Source: Bacteroidia bacterium (GTDB lineage Bacteria > Bacteroidota > Bacteroidia > Flavobacteriales > Flavobacteriaceae). From it: a stretch of 64,000 nt of DNA. The notes below the pieces were generated by a model that was not told the DNA's origin, did no database searches, and worked only from the letters and a program-made list of their open reading frames with translations. A program made the translations under genes and the position numbers. How positions within the stretch are numbered: the stretch's first letter is position 1; each line of letters starts with the position of its first letter. The stretch is taken from contig JAUIFO010000013.1 of assembly GCA_030430385.1 (NCBI GenBank), forward strand, positions 46,257 to 110,256. Direction: 5' to 3'. This document shows, in pieces, positions 7,759 through 18,500 of the stretch.

Positions 7759-9812
7759 TTTCTGAAAATAGGTTGGTTGAAGAGATTCCATTTAAAGCGT
7801 AGTCCTATTTCAGTAAATGTAAAACCTGCTGCTGTAGCCGAAGCAATATTACTATGCGTTCCATAAATATTAAGAAGTGCGCGTTTTGAAAATTTATAAC
7901 CTAGTTTTCCTTGAAATCTGTATGTTGTTTGACTGTCATTGTCTTTAATATTTTGAATTCCAGTGGCTGCAGTAAGCTCATAAAACCAAGACTTAGGTTT
8001 TACAATGTTTTCATCCTTAATTATGTTTATAAAAACCTCACCAGCATTAAATTGTTTTGGACTGAAATAGATTTCAGGAACTTGATTTTTAAACCCAATG
8101 AATTGATAGTTCAATCCGACTTTTAATGAAGGGTTACGCAATAGATTGTAATAAAGCGACGTGAATAATAACTGTCTGGTATTGCCATCATTTTGAGATG
8201 TATATATTAGCTGTGTATACCATCCTAAATTAATATTAGTTGCTAAATTGTAATTTAAATAATAATTATTCTGAACAATTTCACGATCTAGTAGATCTGC
8301 ATTAAAGCTTTGTAGATCTCGTTTATATCCAATATCTAATGTTTGAAGTTTAAAAGGCTTAATATTAACACTGAGGTCTGTTAATAATTGTGTGAAATTA
8401 TTATTCTCTGCTGAAGCGCTTGTCACTCCAACATTGCCTTTAAGTGTAATATTATTTTTAATTCGATAAGAAGTTCCAATTGAAAAATCATTAGAGCTTG
8501 CCATATCATCAGTTTCTGAATTAGAAGTGCTTCTATAATTGTATTGTCCCGTAAAACTCAGTTTGGTAGAAACAGGAATAGTGATACTGCTATTCGCATA
8601 ATAAGCGATGTTATTTCCATTATCAAAACTATAAGCAGCTTTGGTATGTAATGAAGGTGAAAAGCTCTCGTCTAGCTTTGATATAAATTGTACGGCATCT
8701 TTCTGTTTATTGTAGAACTGAAGCGTTTGTGCCGCAGCAAGATAGGCGTCTTCATAATTACCTAAGGCTTTAAGTGTATTTGCTTTTCCAAGATTCCCAT
8801 CAAAAGAAGTGCTGTCATTGGCTAAAATCTTATTGTAGTCTTCTAAACTTTTATCAAAGTCGCTTTTATAGATATGAAGTGTTGCACGTAATGCCAAAAC
8901 CCAATTTTCGTTTGAAAAACTTGTCATAAGTTGGTCAATTTGAGATTGAGCATCTTTAAACTTACGATTCCAAATTAAAGCTTGAATATAACGTTCAGAG
9001 GCATTTTTATTATTATCAGTTGTACTAGAATCTAATGCGCGTTTACTGAGGTCTAAAGCTTGTTTGTCTTTTCCGTTCAAATGTGCAACCAAAGCTAATC
9101 CAATTTTTGCTTCCGTGTTAAAACTCGTGTTTTGATCTAGTTGGTTATAAGTCGCTTCAGCCTTATTAAAGTCTTCTTTAATGATATACAGATTCGCAAG
9201 GTTTAAAAGGATGTCTTTGTCATTATTTAATAATTCTAAAGCTTCTAATAATAAGGTTTCAGCGTGTTCTAAGTTTTGAGCTTGCTGATTTTGATATGCA
9301 TACCCTAAGTAAATGTATTTTTTTGAGGTTAAGGCATTCAAGTTTCCAGGTGAAACGATTAAAGCCTTATTTACCATCTCTAGCGCTTGAGGATAGTTTT
9401 TTAAATTTGATAAAGTATTGGCATATCCCAACAAAGCAGGAAAACTTTTTGAATCTTCTATAACTAAGGCTTTATAATAGGATTGGGCTTTTGAGAACTT
9501 ACGATTCCAAAGTAATGCTTCACCATAATTAAGCTTAATCTCAAAGTCGTTTGGGTATACTTCTAATAATTCGGTAAAGAGGGTTAACGCTTTTTCTGGG
9601 TTACCATTTAATCCAACGGCTCTTCCATAACATAATGTTGCTGTTCTCTGATTAGGATACTGTTCTAAGATCTGTTTGAAATAATCTTCAGCTTCAGCAT
9701 ATGCACCAGTCTCGAGTAGATTGAATCCTTCATCCATTTGTTGGGAATAATTCCAATTAAAAATGAATAGGATACCGATAATTATAATAGATTTTAAAGT
9801 CTTCATAGTCAT
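7755..9812 (-). CDS. TPR / outer-membrane beta-barrel protein (PelB-like layout)
   Basis: This is a 685-residue exported protein: signal peptide to about residue 23 (NWNYSQQ), about ten TPR-type helical repeats (25-390), then a beta-strand-rich region (about 400-685) ending in an aromatic-containing strand. A periplasmic TPR scaffold joined to an outer-membrane barrel is the layout of PelB, BcsC and PgaA-type exopolysaccharide exporters, although the barrel could also be YaiO-like. It is transcribed divergently from the STAS-flippase operon, and LytTR site B lies between them. The 3' end overlaps the KAP gene by 3 bases tail to tail. Export of the locus polysaccharide is inferred. Confidence 0.82.
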   Translation of the reverse strand: MTMKTLKSIIIIGILFIFNWNYSQQMDEGFNLLETGAYAEAEDYFKQILEQYPNQRTATLCYGRAVGLNGNPEKALTLFTELLEVYPNDFEIKLNYGEALLWNRKFSKAQSYYKALVIEDSKSFPALLGYANTLSNLKNYPQALEMVNKALIVSPGNLNALTSKKYIYLGYAYQNQQAQNLEHAETLLLEALELLNNDKDILLNLANLYIIKEDFNKAEATYNQLDQNTSFNTEAKIGLALVAHLNGKDKQALDLSKRALDSSTTDNNKNASERYIQALIWNRKFKDAQSQIDQLMTSFSNENWVLALRATLHIYKSDFDKSLEDYNKILANDSTSFDGNLGKANTLKALGNYEDAYLAAAQTLQFYNKQKDAVQFISKLDESFSPSLHTKAAYSFDNGNNIAYYANSSITIPVSTKLSFTGQYNYRSTSNSETDDMASSNDFSIGTSYRIKNNITLKGNVGVTSASAENNNFTQLLTDLSVNIKPFKLQTLDIGYKRDLQSFNADLLDREIVQNNYYLNYNLATNINLGWYTQLIYTSQNDGNTRQLLFTSLYYNLLRNPSLKVGLNYQFIGFKNQVPEIYFSPKQFNAGEVFINIIKDENIVKPKSWFYELTAATGIQNIKDNDSQTTYRFQGKLGYKFSKRALLNIYGTHSNIASATAAGFTFTEIGLRFKWNLFNQPIFRN

Positions 9813-9849
9813 TAAATTAATCTATTTGCAAGTTACGGACGAATACCAC

Positions 9850-9880
9850 TTCATTCATCTACAGCAAACTGCCATCCGTC
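9850..9880 (+). promoter_or_regulatory. LytTR/AlgR-like direct repeat, site B
   Basis: TTCATTCATC (9850-9859) and GCCATCCGTC (9871-9880) are spaced 21 bp. They sit between the divergent TPR-barrel and STAS genes and are oriented toward the STAS-flippase operon. A weak -7 candidate CAGATTTA lies at 9924-9931. Confidence 0.58.
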
Positions 9881-9960
9881 GAAATCAAACGTGATTACAT
9901 AGAGTTTGTTAAGATATTAGCGTCAGATTTAAACAAACAAATACTTAAAAATTAAAGATT

Positions 9961-10239
9961 ATGGCTTTACAAATTTTAGAAAAAAACGGAACATTTGAAT
10001 TAAAAGGAAGTTTAACATCTCACACAACAAAATCCTTTGTGAATCATTTCGAGCACCTCATAAAGGCTCTAAACGATGTTACAGTTAATATCGATCGTGT
10101 TGATGTAATCGACGTTAGAGGCGTTGAGGCTTTAAAAGGACTTTTAAATTTCGCATTAATATCTAACAATGCCTTTTCTATTATTGGAGATGGTTGTAAA
10201 GATATTTACGACGATTATAGAACTTCATTAGCAGCCTAA
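9961..10239 (+). CDS. Single-domain STAS protein (paralogue 1)
   Basis: This 92-residue protein is a stand-alone STAS domain (anti-sigma-factor-antagonist fold). It has an FELKGSLTS opening strand, the VNIDRVDVIDVRGV core and a closing FSIIGDGC strand. The serine that is phosphorylated in classical antagonists (DSSG) is replaced: here the residues read D51-V-R-G, so partner switching by Ser phosphorylation seems unlikely. No RsbW-type kinase is nearby. It is close in sequence to the STAS protein at 23746 (same D51xxG54 numbering and a shared IIGxGC motif). It is followed 18 bases later by the flippase, so it probably modulates that transporter or a polymerase complex (inference). Confidence 0.85.
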   Translation: MALQILEKNGTFELKGSLTSHTTKSFVNHFEHLIKALNDVTVNIDRVDVIDVRGVEALKGLLNFALISNNAFSIIGDGCKDIYDDYRTSLAA

Positions 10240-10257
10240 CAGCAAAAAAAGAACATT

Positions 10258-11511
10258 ATGCAATTTATTTCAGTATTAAAAACCAAACGTTTAACACCAG
10301 AGCAATTATTTATGCTTAGCGTGATCTTGGTCAATGGAGGAAATTATCTTTATAATCTCATTCTTGGACGAATTCTTGGACCAGCAGAATTTGCAGATGC
10401 AGCCATTTTAATTACGTTTTTGTTGGTACTGTCTTTTATTGCCATGACCTATCAATTGGTGACAGCCAAATTCTCGGTACTTTTTGAAGGAGAATTGTTT
10501 AACGGATTTATATCTAAAATCTTCAAGAATGCCTTCGTTATAGGATTAATTTTAGGTGCAATTATAATAGGGTTTTCGAAGCAGCTTCAAGAACTATTTA
10601 GAACCTCAAGTTCTGAGATGTTTGTGGTGTTTGGAATTGGTGTGCCTATCTATTTTTTAATGAGTGTCAATAGAGGGATTTATCAAGGGCATCAATCTTA
10701 TAAGTGGCTTTCGTTAACCTATCAAGCAGAAATGCTAAGCAGATTGCTTCTTACTTTAGGACTTTTATTTGTTTTAAATAATAATTCATCCTTGATCATT
10801 TCAATAGGAATTTTAATTTCTTTCGGCTTTGGATTAGTGCCTTTTGAATGGCGTTACCTTAAATTAAAAGCTCCATTTACGTTAAGTAAAACTCAATCAT
10901 TACAGGTAAAACGCTTTTTTTTGATTACCGCATTTTATGAATGTACGCAAATTGTCATCAACAATAGTGATATTTTATTAGTGAAACACTATTTTGAATC
11001 TTATGATGCTGGATTATATGCGTCTCTTGCTTTAATTGGACGTGTTGTGTATTTCATCGCATGGATGTTTGTCATGTTGTTATTGCCAAAAGTTGTTCAA
11101 CTGAAGAAAGAAGGCAAACAAACAACAACAGTATTGTTTAAATATGTCTTGTACATTGTGGCAATAGCCTTTATTATTGTTTTTTGCTGTGCATGCTTTC
11201 CTGAATTAGCCATTCAATTACTTTTTGGATCTGATTATCTCTCAATGGCACCATTACTATGGAAATATGCAACTGCCACAGGATTGTTTGCTGTCGCTAA
11301 TCTATTTGCCTACTATTACTTGTCTTTAGATCGATACATTCCTGTAGTGATTTCTGGATTATTTGGACTATTACAAGTAGCACTAGTTATTGTATTTCAT
11401 TCAAGTTTAGAAGAAGTAGTACTTGTTCAAATTTGGGCAATGACCTCACTGTTAGTTCTGCAAATTGGGTATTTTATTATTGACTCAAGACAAACTAAAA
11501 GTCATATCTAA
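10258..11511 (+). CDS. MOP-superfamily polysaccharide flippase-like membrane protein
   Basis: This is a 417-residue integral membrane protein with about 12 hydrophobic helices. It has the Wzx/PelG-type start: YLYNLILGRILGPAEFAD near residues 30-47, then alternating helices and short basic loops. Family members move lipid-linked or nascent polysaccharide across the inner membrane. At 417 residues it is slightly shorter than PelG (about 450). It forms an operon with the upstream STAS gene, and the GT4 gene follows after LytTR site C. Exact substrate is unknown. Confidence 0.88.
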   Translation: MQFISVLKTKRLTPEQLFMLSVILVNGGNYLYNLILGRILGPAEFADAAILITFLLVLSFIAMTYQLVTAKFSVLFEGELFNGFISKIFKNAFVIGLILGAIIIGFSKQLQELFRTSSSEMFVVFGIGVPIYFLMSVNRGIYQGHQSYKWLSLTYQAEMLSRLLLTLGLLFVLNNNSSLIISIGILISFGFGLVPFEWRYLKLKAPFTLSKTQSLQVKRFFLITAFYECTQIVINNSDILLVKHYFESYDAGLYASLALIGRVVYFIAWMFVMLLLPKVVQLKKEGKQTTTVLFKYVLYIVAIAFIIVFCCACFPELAIQLLFGSDYLSMAPLLWKYATATGLFAVANLFAYYYLSLDRYIPVVISGLFGLLQVALVIVFHSSLEEVVLVQIWAMTSLLVLQIGYFIIDSRQTKSHI

Positions 11512-11519
11512 AGAAATCA

Positions 11520-11550
11520 ACCATTCGTCTACAGCTATTGGTAGCCTATC
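11520..11550 (+). promoter_or_regulatory. LytTR/AlgR-like direct repeat, site C (second half weak)
   Basis: ACCATTCGTC at 11520-11529 is identical to the first half of site A and is likewise followed by TA. The decamer 21 bp on, GTAGCCTATC (11541-11550), keeps only the final TC and a few other positions. A near-consensus -7 element CATCTTTG lies at 11583-11590 before the GT4 gene. Confidence 0.5.
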
Positions 11551-11613
11551 TATAATCAACCTTTTTCAGAAGAATTATCAATCATCTTTGTAATATAATT
11601 AAAACATTAAATC

Positions 11614-12831
11614 ATGAAACTCGCAATTGTAACAGCTTATCCACCAAGTAAAGTAACCTTGAATGAATATGCATACCACTTAGTTAAACACTTCAGAATG
11701 ATGGATGACATTACTGAAATTGTATTGTTAACAGATAAAACAAATACACCTAAAGATATAACTTTTGAAGCCGAAGGCTGTAAAATTTCGGTAGAGGAAT
11801 GTTGGTCATTCAATAGTTACAAAAATTTGTTTTCTGTGACTAAGGCGCTTTCCAAAGTTAATCCAGATGTCGTACTTTTTAATCTTCAGTTTATGAAGTT
11901 TGGCGACAAGAAAGTGGCTGCGGCATTAGGTTTAATGTTACCTTTAGTTTGTAAGTTAAAGAAGCTCCCAAATGTGGTCTTGCTTCATAATATTATGGAA
12001 GAAGTAGATTTAGGTTCTGCTGGCTTTACATCAAATAAACTCATGCAAAAACTCTATGGATTTATTGGTGCTACTTTAACACGCTTAATTCTTCAAGCTG
12101 ATACTGTAGCAGTCACCATGCAAAAATATGTTACGGTTTTAGAACAAAAATACAAAGCTAAAAACGTGACGTTAATTCCACATGGTACCTTTGAAATTAC
12201 CGAACAAGAACCAACGTATACTATTCCTGAAGGACCATTACAAGTCATGACATTTGGTAAATTTGGAACTTATAAAAAGGTTGAAGGAATGATTGAAGCT
12301 GTTGAAATCGTTAGAGCGCGTACAGGATTAGATCTTGAAATTGTCGTAGCTGGAACAGACAACCCAAATGTTCCTGGATACTTAGATAGTGTTAAAGCGC
12401 AATATCATCAAGTCCCTCAAATGAGATTTACAGGTTATGTAGAAGAGTCTGATGTACCAAGACTCTTTAATGAAAGTGCTGTTGTTGTGTTTCCATATAC
12501 ATCCACAACTGGAAGTTCTGGTGTTTTACATCAGGCTGGTAGCTATGGTAAAGCTGTAGTTATGCCAGATATTGGAGACTTAGCACTACTAGTTAAAGAT
12601 GAAGGTTATAATGGTGAGTTTTTTGATCCAACTTCGGTTGAAAGTTTAGCTGATGCTATTGAAGCTATTGTTACAAATGACAAATACAGAGTGTTATTAG
12701 GAAAGCTCAATTTTGCTGCCGCAAACGCATTTCCAATGTCAAAAATTACTGCGTTGTATGTGGAGACTTTTAAGGAGATTCAATTATCAAAAAATAAGGT
12801 GTCTGCTCAATTAGAAACTACTCTGAACTAA
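11614..12831 (+). CDS. GT4-family glycosyltransferase (PelF-like position)
   Basis: This 405-residue cytoplasmic protein has a GT-B fold. The N-terminal domain opens with KLAIVTAYPPSK, and VLLHNIM lies near 125. The C-terminal domain begins near 205 with MTFGKFGTYKKVEGMIEA and includes MRFTGYVEESDVPRLF and GSSGVLHQAGSYGKAVVMPD. The paired glutamates of the common EX7E motif are not present in that last segment (T/S and Q instead), unlike PelF. It has its own upstream LytTR-like site, and its 3' end overlaps the convergent GH5 gene by 14 bases. Likely role: sugar transfer in assembly of the locus polysaccharide. Confidence 0.92.
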   Translation: MKLAIVTAYPPSKVTLNEYAYHLVKHFRMMDDITEIVLLTDKTNTPKDITFEAEGCKISVEECWSFNSYKNLFSVTKALSKVNPDVVLFNLQFMKFGDKKVAAALGLMLPLVCKLKKLPNVVLLHNIMEEVDLGSAGFTSNKLMQKLYGFIGATLTRLILQADTVAVTMQKYVTVLEQKYKAKNVTLIPHGTFEITEQEPTYTIPEGPLQVMTFGKFGTYKKVEGMIEAVEIVRARTGLDLEIVVAGTDNPNVPGYLDSVKAQYHQVPQMRFTGYVEESDVPRLFNESAVVVFPYTSTTGSSGVLHQAGSYGKAVVMPDIGDLALLVKDEGYNGEFFDPTSVESLADAIEAIVTNDKYRVLLGKLNFAAANAFPMSKITALYVETFKEIQLSKNKVSAQLETTLN

Positions 12832-14335
12832 TATATTCGAAACTTGGTTTTGGGTTTCCTTCTTGATCGAGAAACCCAAAATACTTTTGATTTTGTTGTC
12901 GCCAAGGCAAACTTCCCACAACAGCTTCAGGAATAGTTTCAAAATCGTAAAGCGTCCAAGACATTGCATTCAAATCAAGATTTGAAATGATGTTTTGGGC
13001 TTTTTTATGGTATTCGGCTTGGTCGTCTTCATCACTACCCATAGGATTCCAAAAGCCATCAAAGGATGACAATCCAAATTCTCCTAGAATCAGTGGTTTC
13101 TCCCCAATTTCAGATTTTAAATTATTGACATTTGAAGCAAGTTCGTTGAGATCGTTGTAATAATGAAATGTAATAAGATCTAATTCCTCTTTTAGAATTG
13201 TGGCACTTGATGGATTTGACCATCCAATTGTAATTGGATGCACGGAATCAAGTGTTTTAATGTGTTGCGCCATTTGTTTCAACCAAGAGGTGACATTAAA
13301 TTCGCCACGAGATTCAAAATCAAGATCAGGCTCATTTTTAATGTCCCAACCTAACAGCGCTTTATGAGATTTTAAGGCATTCACAATGGTTTCTGCATGT
13401 TGTCGTGTCAAAGTCCAATCAGAGACTTCATAATTTCCATAAAAATCAAATAGCGTTATAAATACTTTCAAATTTGCTTCATATGCAGCGTCTAATGTTT
13501 CCTGAACACGTTGTAATTTGTTTAAGTCAACATTAGCGCTTCCAAAGGCTTCATATTGAATAAAAAGTCTTACAGTATTAAGGCCAGAATCTTTTATAAT
13601 ATTAAAATCTTGTGCAATTGTATCTTTAGAAAATTGATCGCCAAACATATTCCAAGGTGATGCTTTAGGATAATAATTAATGCCTTTAATTTTATCTCGA
13701 TAGGCAATTGGATCTTTTTGTTTCTCAGACTGTAACTTTTGAGCCGTTTTAACCAAATGTCTAATGCGCCAAAATCCATCTTCTAACAGTAAAATTATTT
13801 GGTACGTTGATGCTTCTTCATATGCTTTTAGTAAGGTGTTATTTGCAAACACTCTCTTATATTCAACAACATTGTGATCGGTTAGTACTGCTAGTTGTCC
13901 GTCTTCACTAAAAAATTCTAATTTCGGATGATGTTCTAGAGTTGTTGCTTCAATGGTAATGTTTTCTGATGTGTTTTGAGCAATAATTTTAGTTAGATTT
14001 TCTCGAGCGCTTTCAGTGTAATAGTCTGCTATTCCTGAAGTGCTATTTGTTTTGAATGCAACGTGTTTTACATACCATGCGTCTAAGTAATCATCTTTAA
14101 TCTGATTAAGATTTTCTGAGTCTATAATTCGCCCTTCATTTGGAGTGTCATCCCAAATAAATGTAGGTGTATAATGTTCAATTTTTTGAATTTCAGTATT
14201 AAGCATATTGCTTCTGTCTGCTCCAGAGTTTAAGTAAGCAAAAAGTACACTAATACCATATATTATAAATGTGATAATCATAATGTATGAACTTATAAGA
14301 AGAATGCGTAGTATATGTTTATTGAGGTTTACCAT
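12818..14335 (-). CDS. Membrane-anchored GH5-like glycoside hydrolase with NTF2-like domain
   Basis: This is a 505-residue protein. It has an N-terminal membrane anchor (about 9-34), an NTF2/SnoaL-like alpha-beta domain (about 75-197, with FWRIRHLVK), then a (beta/alpha)8 hydrolase domain. The acid/base is Glu335 in WDIKNEPD and the nucleophile is Glu419 in LILGEFG, as in GH5/clan GH-A. The catalytic domain would face the periplasm. It is the last gene of a three-gene minus operon, with starts overlapping upstream stops. In a polysaccharide locus such hydrolases trim or edit the polymer, as PelA or BcsZ do; the bond specificity cannot be read. Confidence 0.88.
   Translation of the reverse strand: MVNLNKHILRILLISSYIMIITFIIYGISVLFAYLNSGADRSNMLNTEIQKIEHYTPTFIWDDTPNEGRIIDSENLNQIKDDYLDAWYVKHVAFKTNSTSGIADYYTESARENLTKIIAQNTSENITIEATTLEHHPKLEFFSEDGQLAVLTDHNVVEYKRVFANNTLLKAYEEASTYQIILLLEDGFWRIRHLVKTAQKLQSEKQKDPIAYRDKIKGINYYPKASPWNMFGDQFSKDTIAQDFNIIKDSGLNTVRLFIQYEAFGSANVDLNKLQRVQETLDAAYEANLKVFITLFDFYGNYEVSDWTLTRQHAETIVNALKSHKALLGWDIKNEPDLDFESRGEFNVTSWLKQMAQHIKTLDSVHPITIGWSNPSSATILKEELDLITFHYYNDLNELASNVNNLKSEIGEKPLILGEFGLSSFDGFWNPMGSDEDDQAEYHKKAQNIISNLDLNAMSWTLYDFETIPEAVVGSLPWRQQNQKYFGFLDQEGNPKPSFEYISSE
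12848..12881 (+). terminator. Terminator-like hairpin inside the GH5 3' end
   Basis: A perfect 11-bp inverted repeat, TTTTGGGTTTC (12848-12858) with GAAACCCAAAA (12871-12881), begins 17 bases after the GT4 stop and lies within the convergent GH5 coding sequence. The downstream T-tract is only moderate. It may end GT4 transcripts. Confidence 0.4.
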
Positions 14336-15546
14336 ACCGAAACGTGAGTGACTTGTTTTTTAATTCCAGCAGCTTCAATCTCTATATCATAGTAGTCTTT
14401 TGGTACAATGTCTTCTTGTAGCGTAAAGCTTACATAACCATCCTTACTGGCTTTTAGTTCTTGCAAAATAGAAGTGTTGTTTAAACTTAATCGCAATGTA
14501 ACTTCCAATCCGTCAGGAATTAATTGATTCATAAAGCTTTTAAATGGACCTACAGTTACAGTTCTTCCATTGTTACTTACACTAAATTGGAAGTCCGAAA
14601 TTACTGGTTGGTACTTTAATCGTATCTCATTACTATCTGCGATACCTTCTATAAATGCTTTTACAATCCAAGAACTTTGTCTGTCTGGATGAATCATTTG
14701 CGCCTTAGCAATACCATTAACGGTTAATCCAGAAGTCTGTAGCATTCTATGGTCATGAGTTTCAATATAGAATTGCACATAAGTGCCATCACTAACCACA
14801 TTATTATTTTTGTCTTTAATGACTGAAGTTTCAAAACTTGTAATTTGATTTCCATCAGCAAAATCATGAGGGCGATCTGCCTGAATTGTAAACTGTGAAG
14901 GAATTGCAGGACTCACCATAATGGTGTGTTCTTTAGAATTTAATCCCAGACATTCTGAAGCAACTAAAAGACGTCCACTTTCTTGTTTTGAATAGATCGT
15001 ATTATAGGCAATCATATTTCGAACCTCAATACTTTCTGTTGTAATAGTACTTAAGAACTGCTCCGAACATTGTACTGATGTGCCATCGGTTAACGGATTG
15101 TCAAAAGGGTCGGTTGGAATACTAACTAACATCGCAAAATCGGCACCTCCAGCTTCGATGCTTGGAGGTCCAATATAATTTTCAATAGACGAAGCAAGAT
15201 CTGAAGGTGAGATGTATAATTGGCCATTTAATGTTGAGGTATCGGTAAGCAATTCCCAATTTAAAATTCCTGACTTTGAGCAAAACAACTCTGGGATTTT
15301 AAATAAAAGGATAGATGTTTCAGTTTGCGATTTGATAACGGTTGTGCCATAGCTATTAGTACAAATCAAATTGGCTTCAATAGGTTTAGATACTGAAAAT
15401 TCTAAGAAAATAGACGCGCCAGCAACAAAAGCGGTTTTTGATGTTTTTAGTACAATGCTGTTTTGGGTTGTGCTATTGTTGTTTTCTGAAGGATTGTTAA
15501 AAACAACCATCAAAAAAAAGAATATGTATATGTGTTTAAAAGTCAT
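14329..15546 (-). CDS. Exported Ig-like (invasin-type) domain protein
   Basis: This is a 405-residue protein with an N-terminal hydrophobic segment (IYIFFFLMVVF) that acts as signal or anchor. The rest is beta-rich. Residues near 225-300 resemble a bacterial Ig-like (Big/invasin) domain: ADGNQITSFETSVIKDKNN, then GIAKAQMIHP. No catalytic motif is seen. It overlaps the GH5 gene by 7 bases and the upstream GT-C-like gene by 1 base, so the three are translationally coupled. It may be a periplasmic structural partner of its neighbours. Function is not recognised. Confidence 0.78.
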   Translation of the reverse strand: MTFKHIYIFFFLMVVFNNPSENNNSTTQNSIVLKTSKTAFVAGASIFLEFSVSKPIEANLICTNSYGTTVIKSQTETSILLFKIPELFCSKSGILNWELLTDTSTLNGQLYISPSDLASSIENYIGPPSIEAGGADFAMLVSIPTDPFDNPLTDGTSVQCSEQFLSTITTESIEVRNMIAYNTIYSKQESGRLLVASECLGLNSKEHTIMVSPAIPSQFTIQADRPHDFADGNQITSFETSVIKDKNNNVVSDGTYVQFYIETHDHRMLQTSGLTVNGIAKAQMIHPDRQSSWIVKAFIEGIADSNEIRLKYQPVISDFQFSVSNNGRTVTVGPFKSFMNQLIPDGLEVTLRLSLNNTSILQELKASKDGYVSFTLQEDIVPKDYYDIEIEAAGIKKQVTHVSVW

Positions 15547-18500
15547 TAGTTTGGGTTTCCAATATATGAATTAGTTTCAATTTTAATGTATTCAAAATTT
15601 GAATTATCCAAGGCTTGTAATTGTTTATTTGAATGATTTTGAATGCGCTCAGGAACAATCTTATCTGAGATTTCCATATTTGGAAGACCATTTACAAAAA
15701 CGTGTTCCATATTGCTATTTATAACTTTTACAGAGGCGTCTTCTTCGAGTTGATATTCGAATGACTGCTTTCGTTGCTGTCTAATTCCTTCTTTAATAAA
15801 TTGATGGTCAACCCAAAGAAGCTCTTTTTCAGTATTGTAGTAAGCAATTAATAATTGCGGAATTGTAATTTCTTTGATGCCAGTATTTAACAAAGTTCCT
15901 GTTAATTTAGAATCATCTTGTTCGAGATGACTTATGGCAATGTCTTTATAAATTTCAGAACCAGATACATTTCCAGCGGCATGAAGATCAAATTTAGATG
16001 GAATGTCTTCTAGGTTGACAGGTGTAAATTCGTCTGGATTGAAACTATCAGGAATTGAATCCTTTGTGCTGGACCAAGCGATACCTTCAAAGTCTATTCT
16101 AAACATGGTCGACTCTTTAGGCATTAGTTTATGTTTCATGTGGTACTTAGCATTGTATGTTGCTAATGCTTTATTTGCTTTGCTATATAATGATGCTTTA
16201 AGGACAACATCAGAAGGTACATTGTCTATATTTTGAACCTCTCCAATAATAGAGTACTTTCCTTTATACTGAATTAGTTTTGCATGTAAGACCTCAAGAA
16301 CAGGTTGTTTTAAGACATCTTCATGATGCGTTTGTTCTGTTGTTATGCGTCGTCTACCTTGATTAAAAAAACTCGGTTGACTTTTACTGTACAGTTGGTC
16401 TGGAGGTAAATCTGTGTCAAGTACTTCAGGTACAATAAACCATTGTCCATCAATTTTTGTCAGTGATTTGATCTCTTCCTTTTCAAGGCGTTCTAAAGGT
16501 GTTATCCAATTGGAAGTTACAAGTATGGTCACCTTATCAAACGATTGTTTTATAATTTTGGTTTCTAAAGCATCTAATTTTGCATAACTGCTTAACAATC
16601 CATCTGTAACTGAAACTTCAAGCATGTATTGATCTAAAGATAAATCACTACTTGGATCAATAAAACTGAAGGCTTTTTCAAATGCTTTAAAATCTAAAGC
16701 ATCATAGTAGGATATAAGAACATCTTCAGGATCATTTTGGGTATTTGTTTTAAGGTACAAATGATAAATGCTAGTAAATATAATTACAAAGAGTATTAGA
16801 TTCCATAGGTGCGAAAGCTTTATTAAAGCTGAAGAAAATCCGTCATAAGTTGATTTAAATTTCATGTAGACACTTTCAGATTTAGTCGGGATTTTCAATG
16901 CTCTTATCCAAATCATTTGAATGTTTAACATAAATGCGATTAGGATTGTAGAGATTGGAATAATTCCCCAGAGTAATTTCTGCCATTTAGGGACATCATT
17001 TTTGGGAAGAATAGACGAAATAGGAGGTACGTTAAGTCGTTCCCACACCATAATTCCGTTTTCTAATTGTTGCAAGCGTTGCCAACCACAATAAAACAAA
17101 ATTGGGTCATAAAACTTATCGTTAGAAAAGATATATTTCAGATTATACTTTTCAGGTGTTGTTAGAAACTGCTGTAATGAGCCAATGCCAGCCACACCTT
17201 TAAATTTAGAGTTTTCTAAGCGCTCAATAGGTCTTGTAGTGAGTTCTGGTAATCGTCTTGCGGAATGGTAATTGCCATCAACAGTTAATGCTTTTGTTTG
17301 TGTACTTAGCCAAGCCATTTGATCCCCAAATCCAAGGGTTAAAAATCGCCATTTATCATGATCATCCTGATTTAGGAAGTTTACAATAGGGAGCATTTTA
17401 ATAGTTTCAGGTTGAGCAGGTCTAAAGTAACTCAGACTAATCGTAAAAGCAGTCATGAATAAAAATAAGGTTGCTAAAGCTCCTCCGAGAATTCTATGGT
17501 ATATGGTTCCTAACGATGCTTGAATTTTTGATTTTAAATCGGTTTCAACCAATCTATATGTGAATTCACCAAACATTGGTAAGGCCATAATGGAAGCCCA
17601 AAGTGTAAATCGATCTAGTGTAAGAATATTAAAGGCGGTTTCACCTAAAACTAGTCTTGGTATTGGTGTTGTACCACCTGTACCTAAAATAGTTAAGATG
17701 GTAAATGATAAGCCAAAAAATAAATAACGTTTACTATAGAATCTGTAAAATAAATAAGGAAGAAGACATAATAATATTCCCCAAGGAATCACAAAAAATA
17801 CTAGTCCTGATGAGGTGATTTCCATAAAATTGTCTCGAGAGCCATGTGGAATTGGAACTTGCGTGATTGGATTGTTTTTTGAGTTGATCCAATAAGGTAA
17901 TATGCATGTTATGATTATGAATAATGACGAAAGCCCAAATAGGATTATTCGTGAAAAAAGGGTAGTAAAACTTTTAATAAAAACTTTAAAGGTAACGGCT
18001 TTATAGGAACCGACCTTTTCCTTTGCATGATCCATTAGTACCATCCCTATTAACGGGAAAATAAAAAATACCATTCCAAAAATTGGCGTCACATGATGAG
18101 ACGTCACTGTAACTGCTATTAAAGACAAAGAAGTGATCAAGTACCAGATTTTACCTGTTTTTAACCACGTATATATTTCTGGTAACGCATGCATCAATAT
18201 CGATATTCCTACGATGCTTGGAAGTTGTCCAAATAGATGTAAAGTCTCTACAAATGATGATGAGAAGACTGCCAATAAAGCGGCATATCCAGCAATATTT
18301 CTATTAGAAGTTATTAATAATGAGAATCTATAAACTCCTGTGATAAATAAGATTATAGAAATTAAAGCCACCGTAAAAAGTCCAAATTTGAGTCCTCCAA
18401 TAAATGATAATAGTGCCATAGATTGATGCACTAGAGGCGGATAACTCAATACTGAAAATCCAGTGTACCATTTGTAGTTCCAAGGTTCGAACCAACTAGA

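Noticed and set aside
7755..12831. Calling the locus a true pel operon
   Set aside because: PelC, PelD and PelE are missing, gene order differs, and the GT4 lacks the EX7E pair; only role similarity is claimed.
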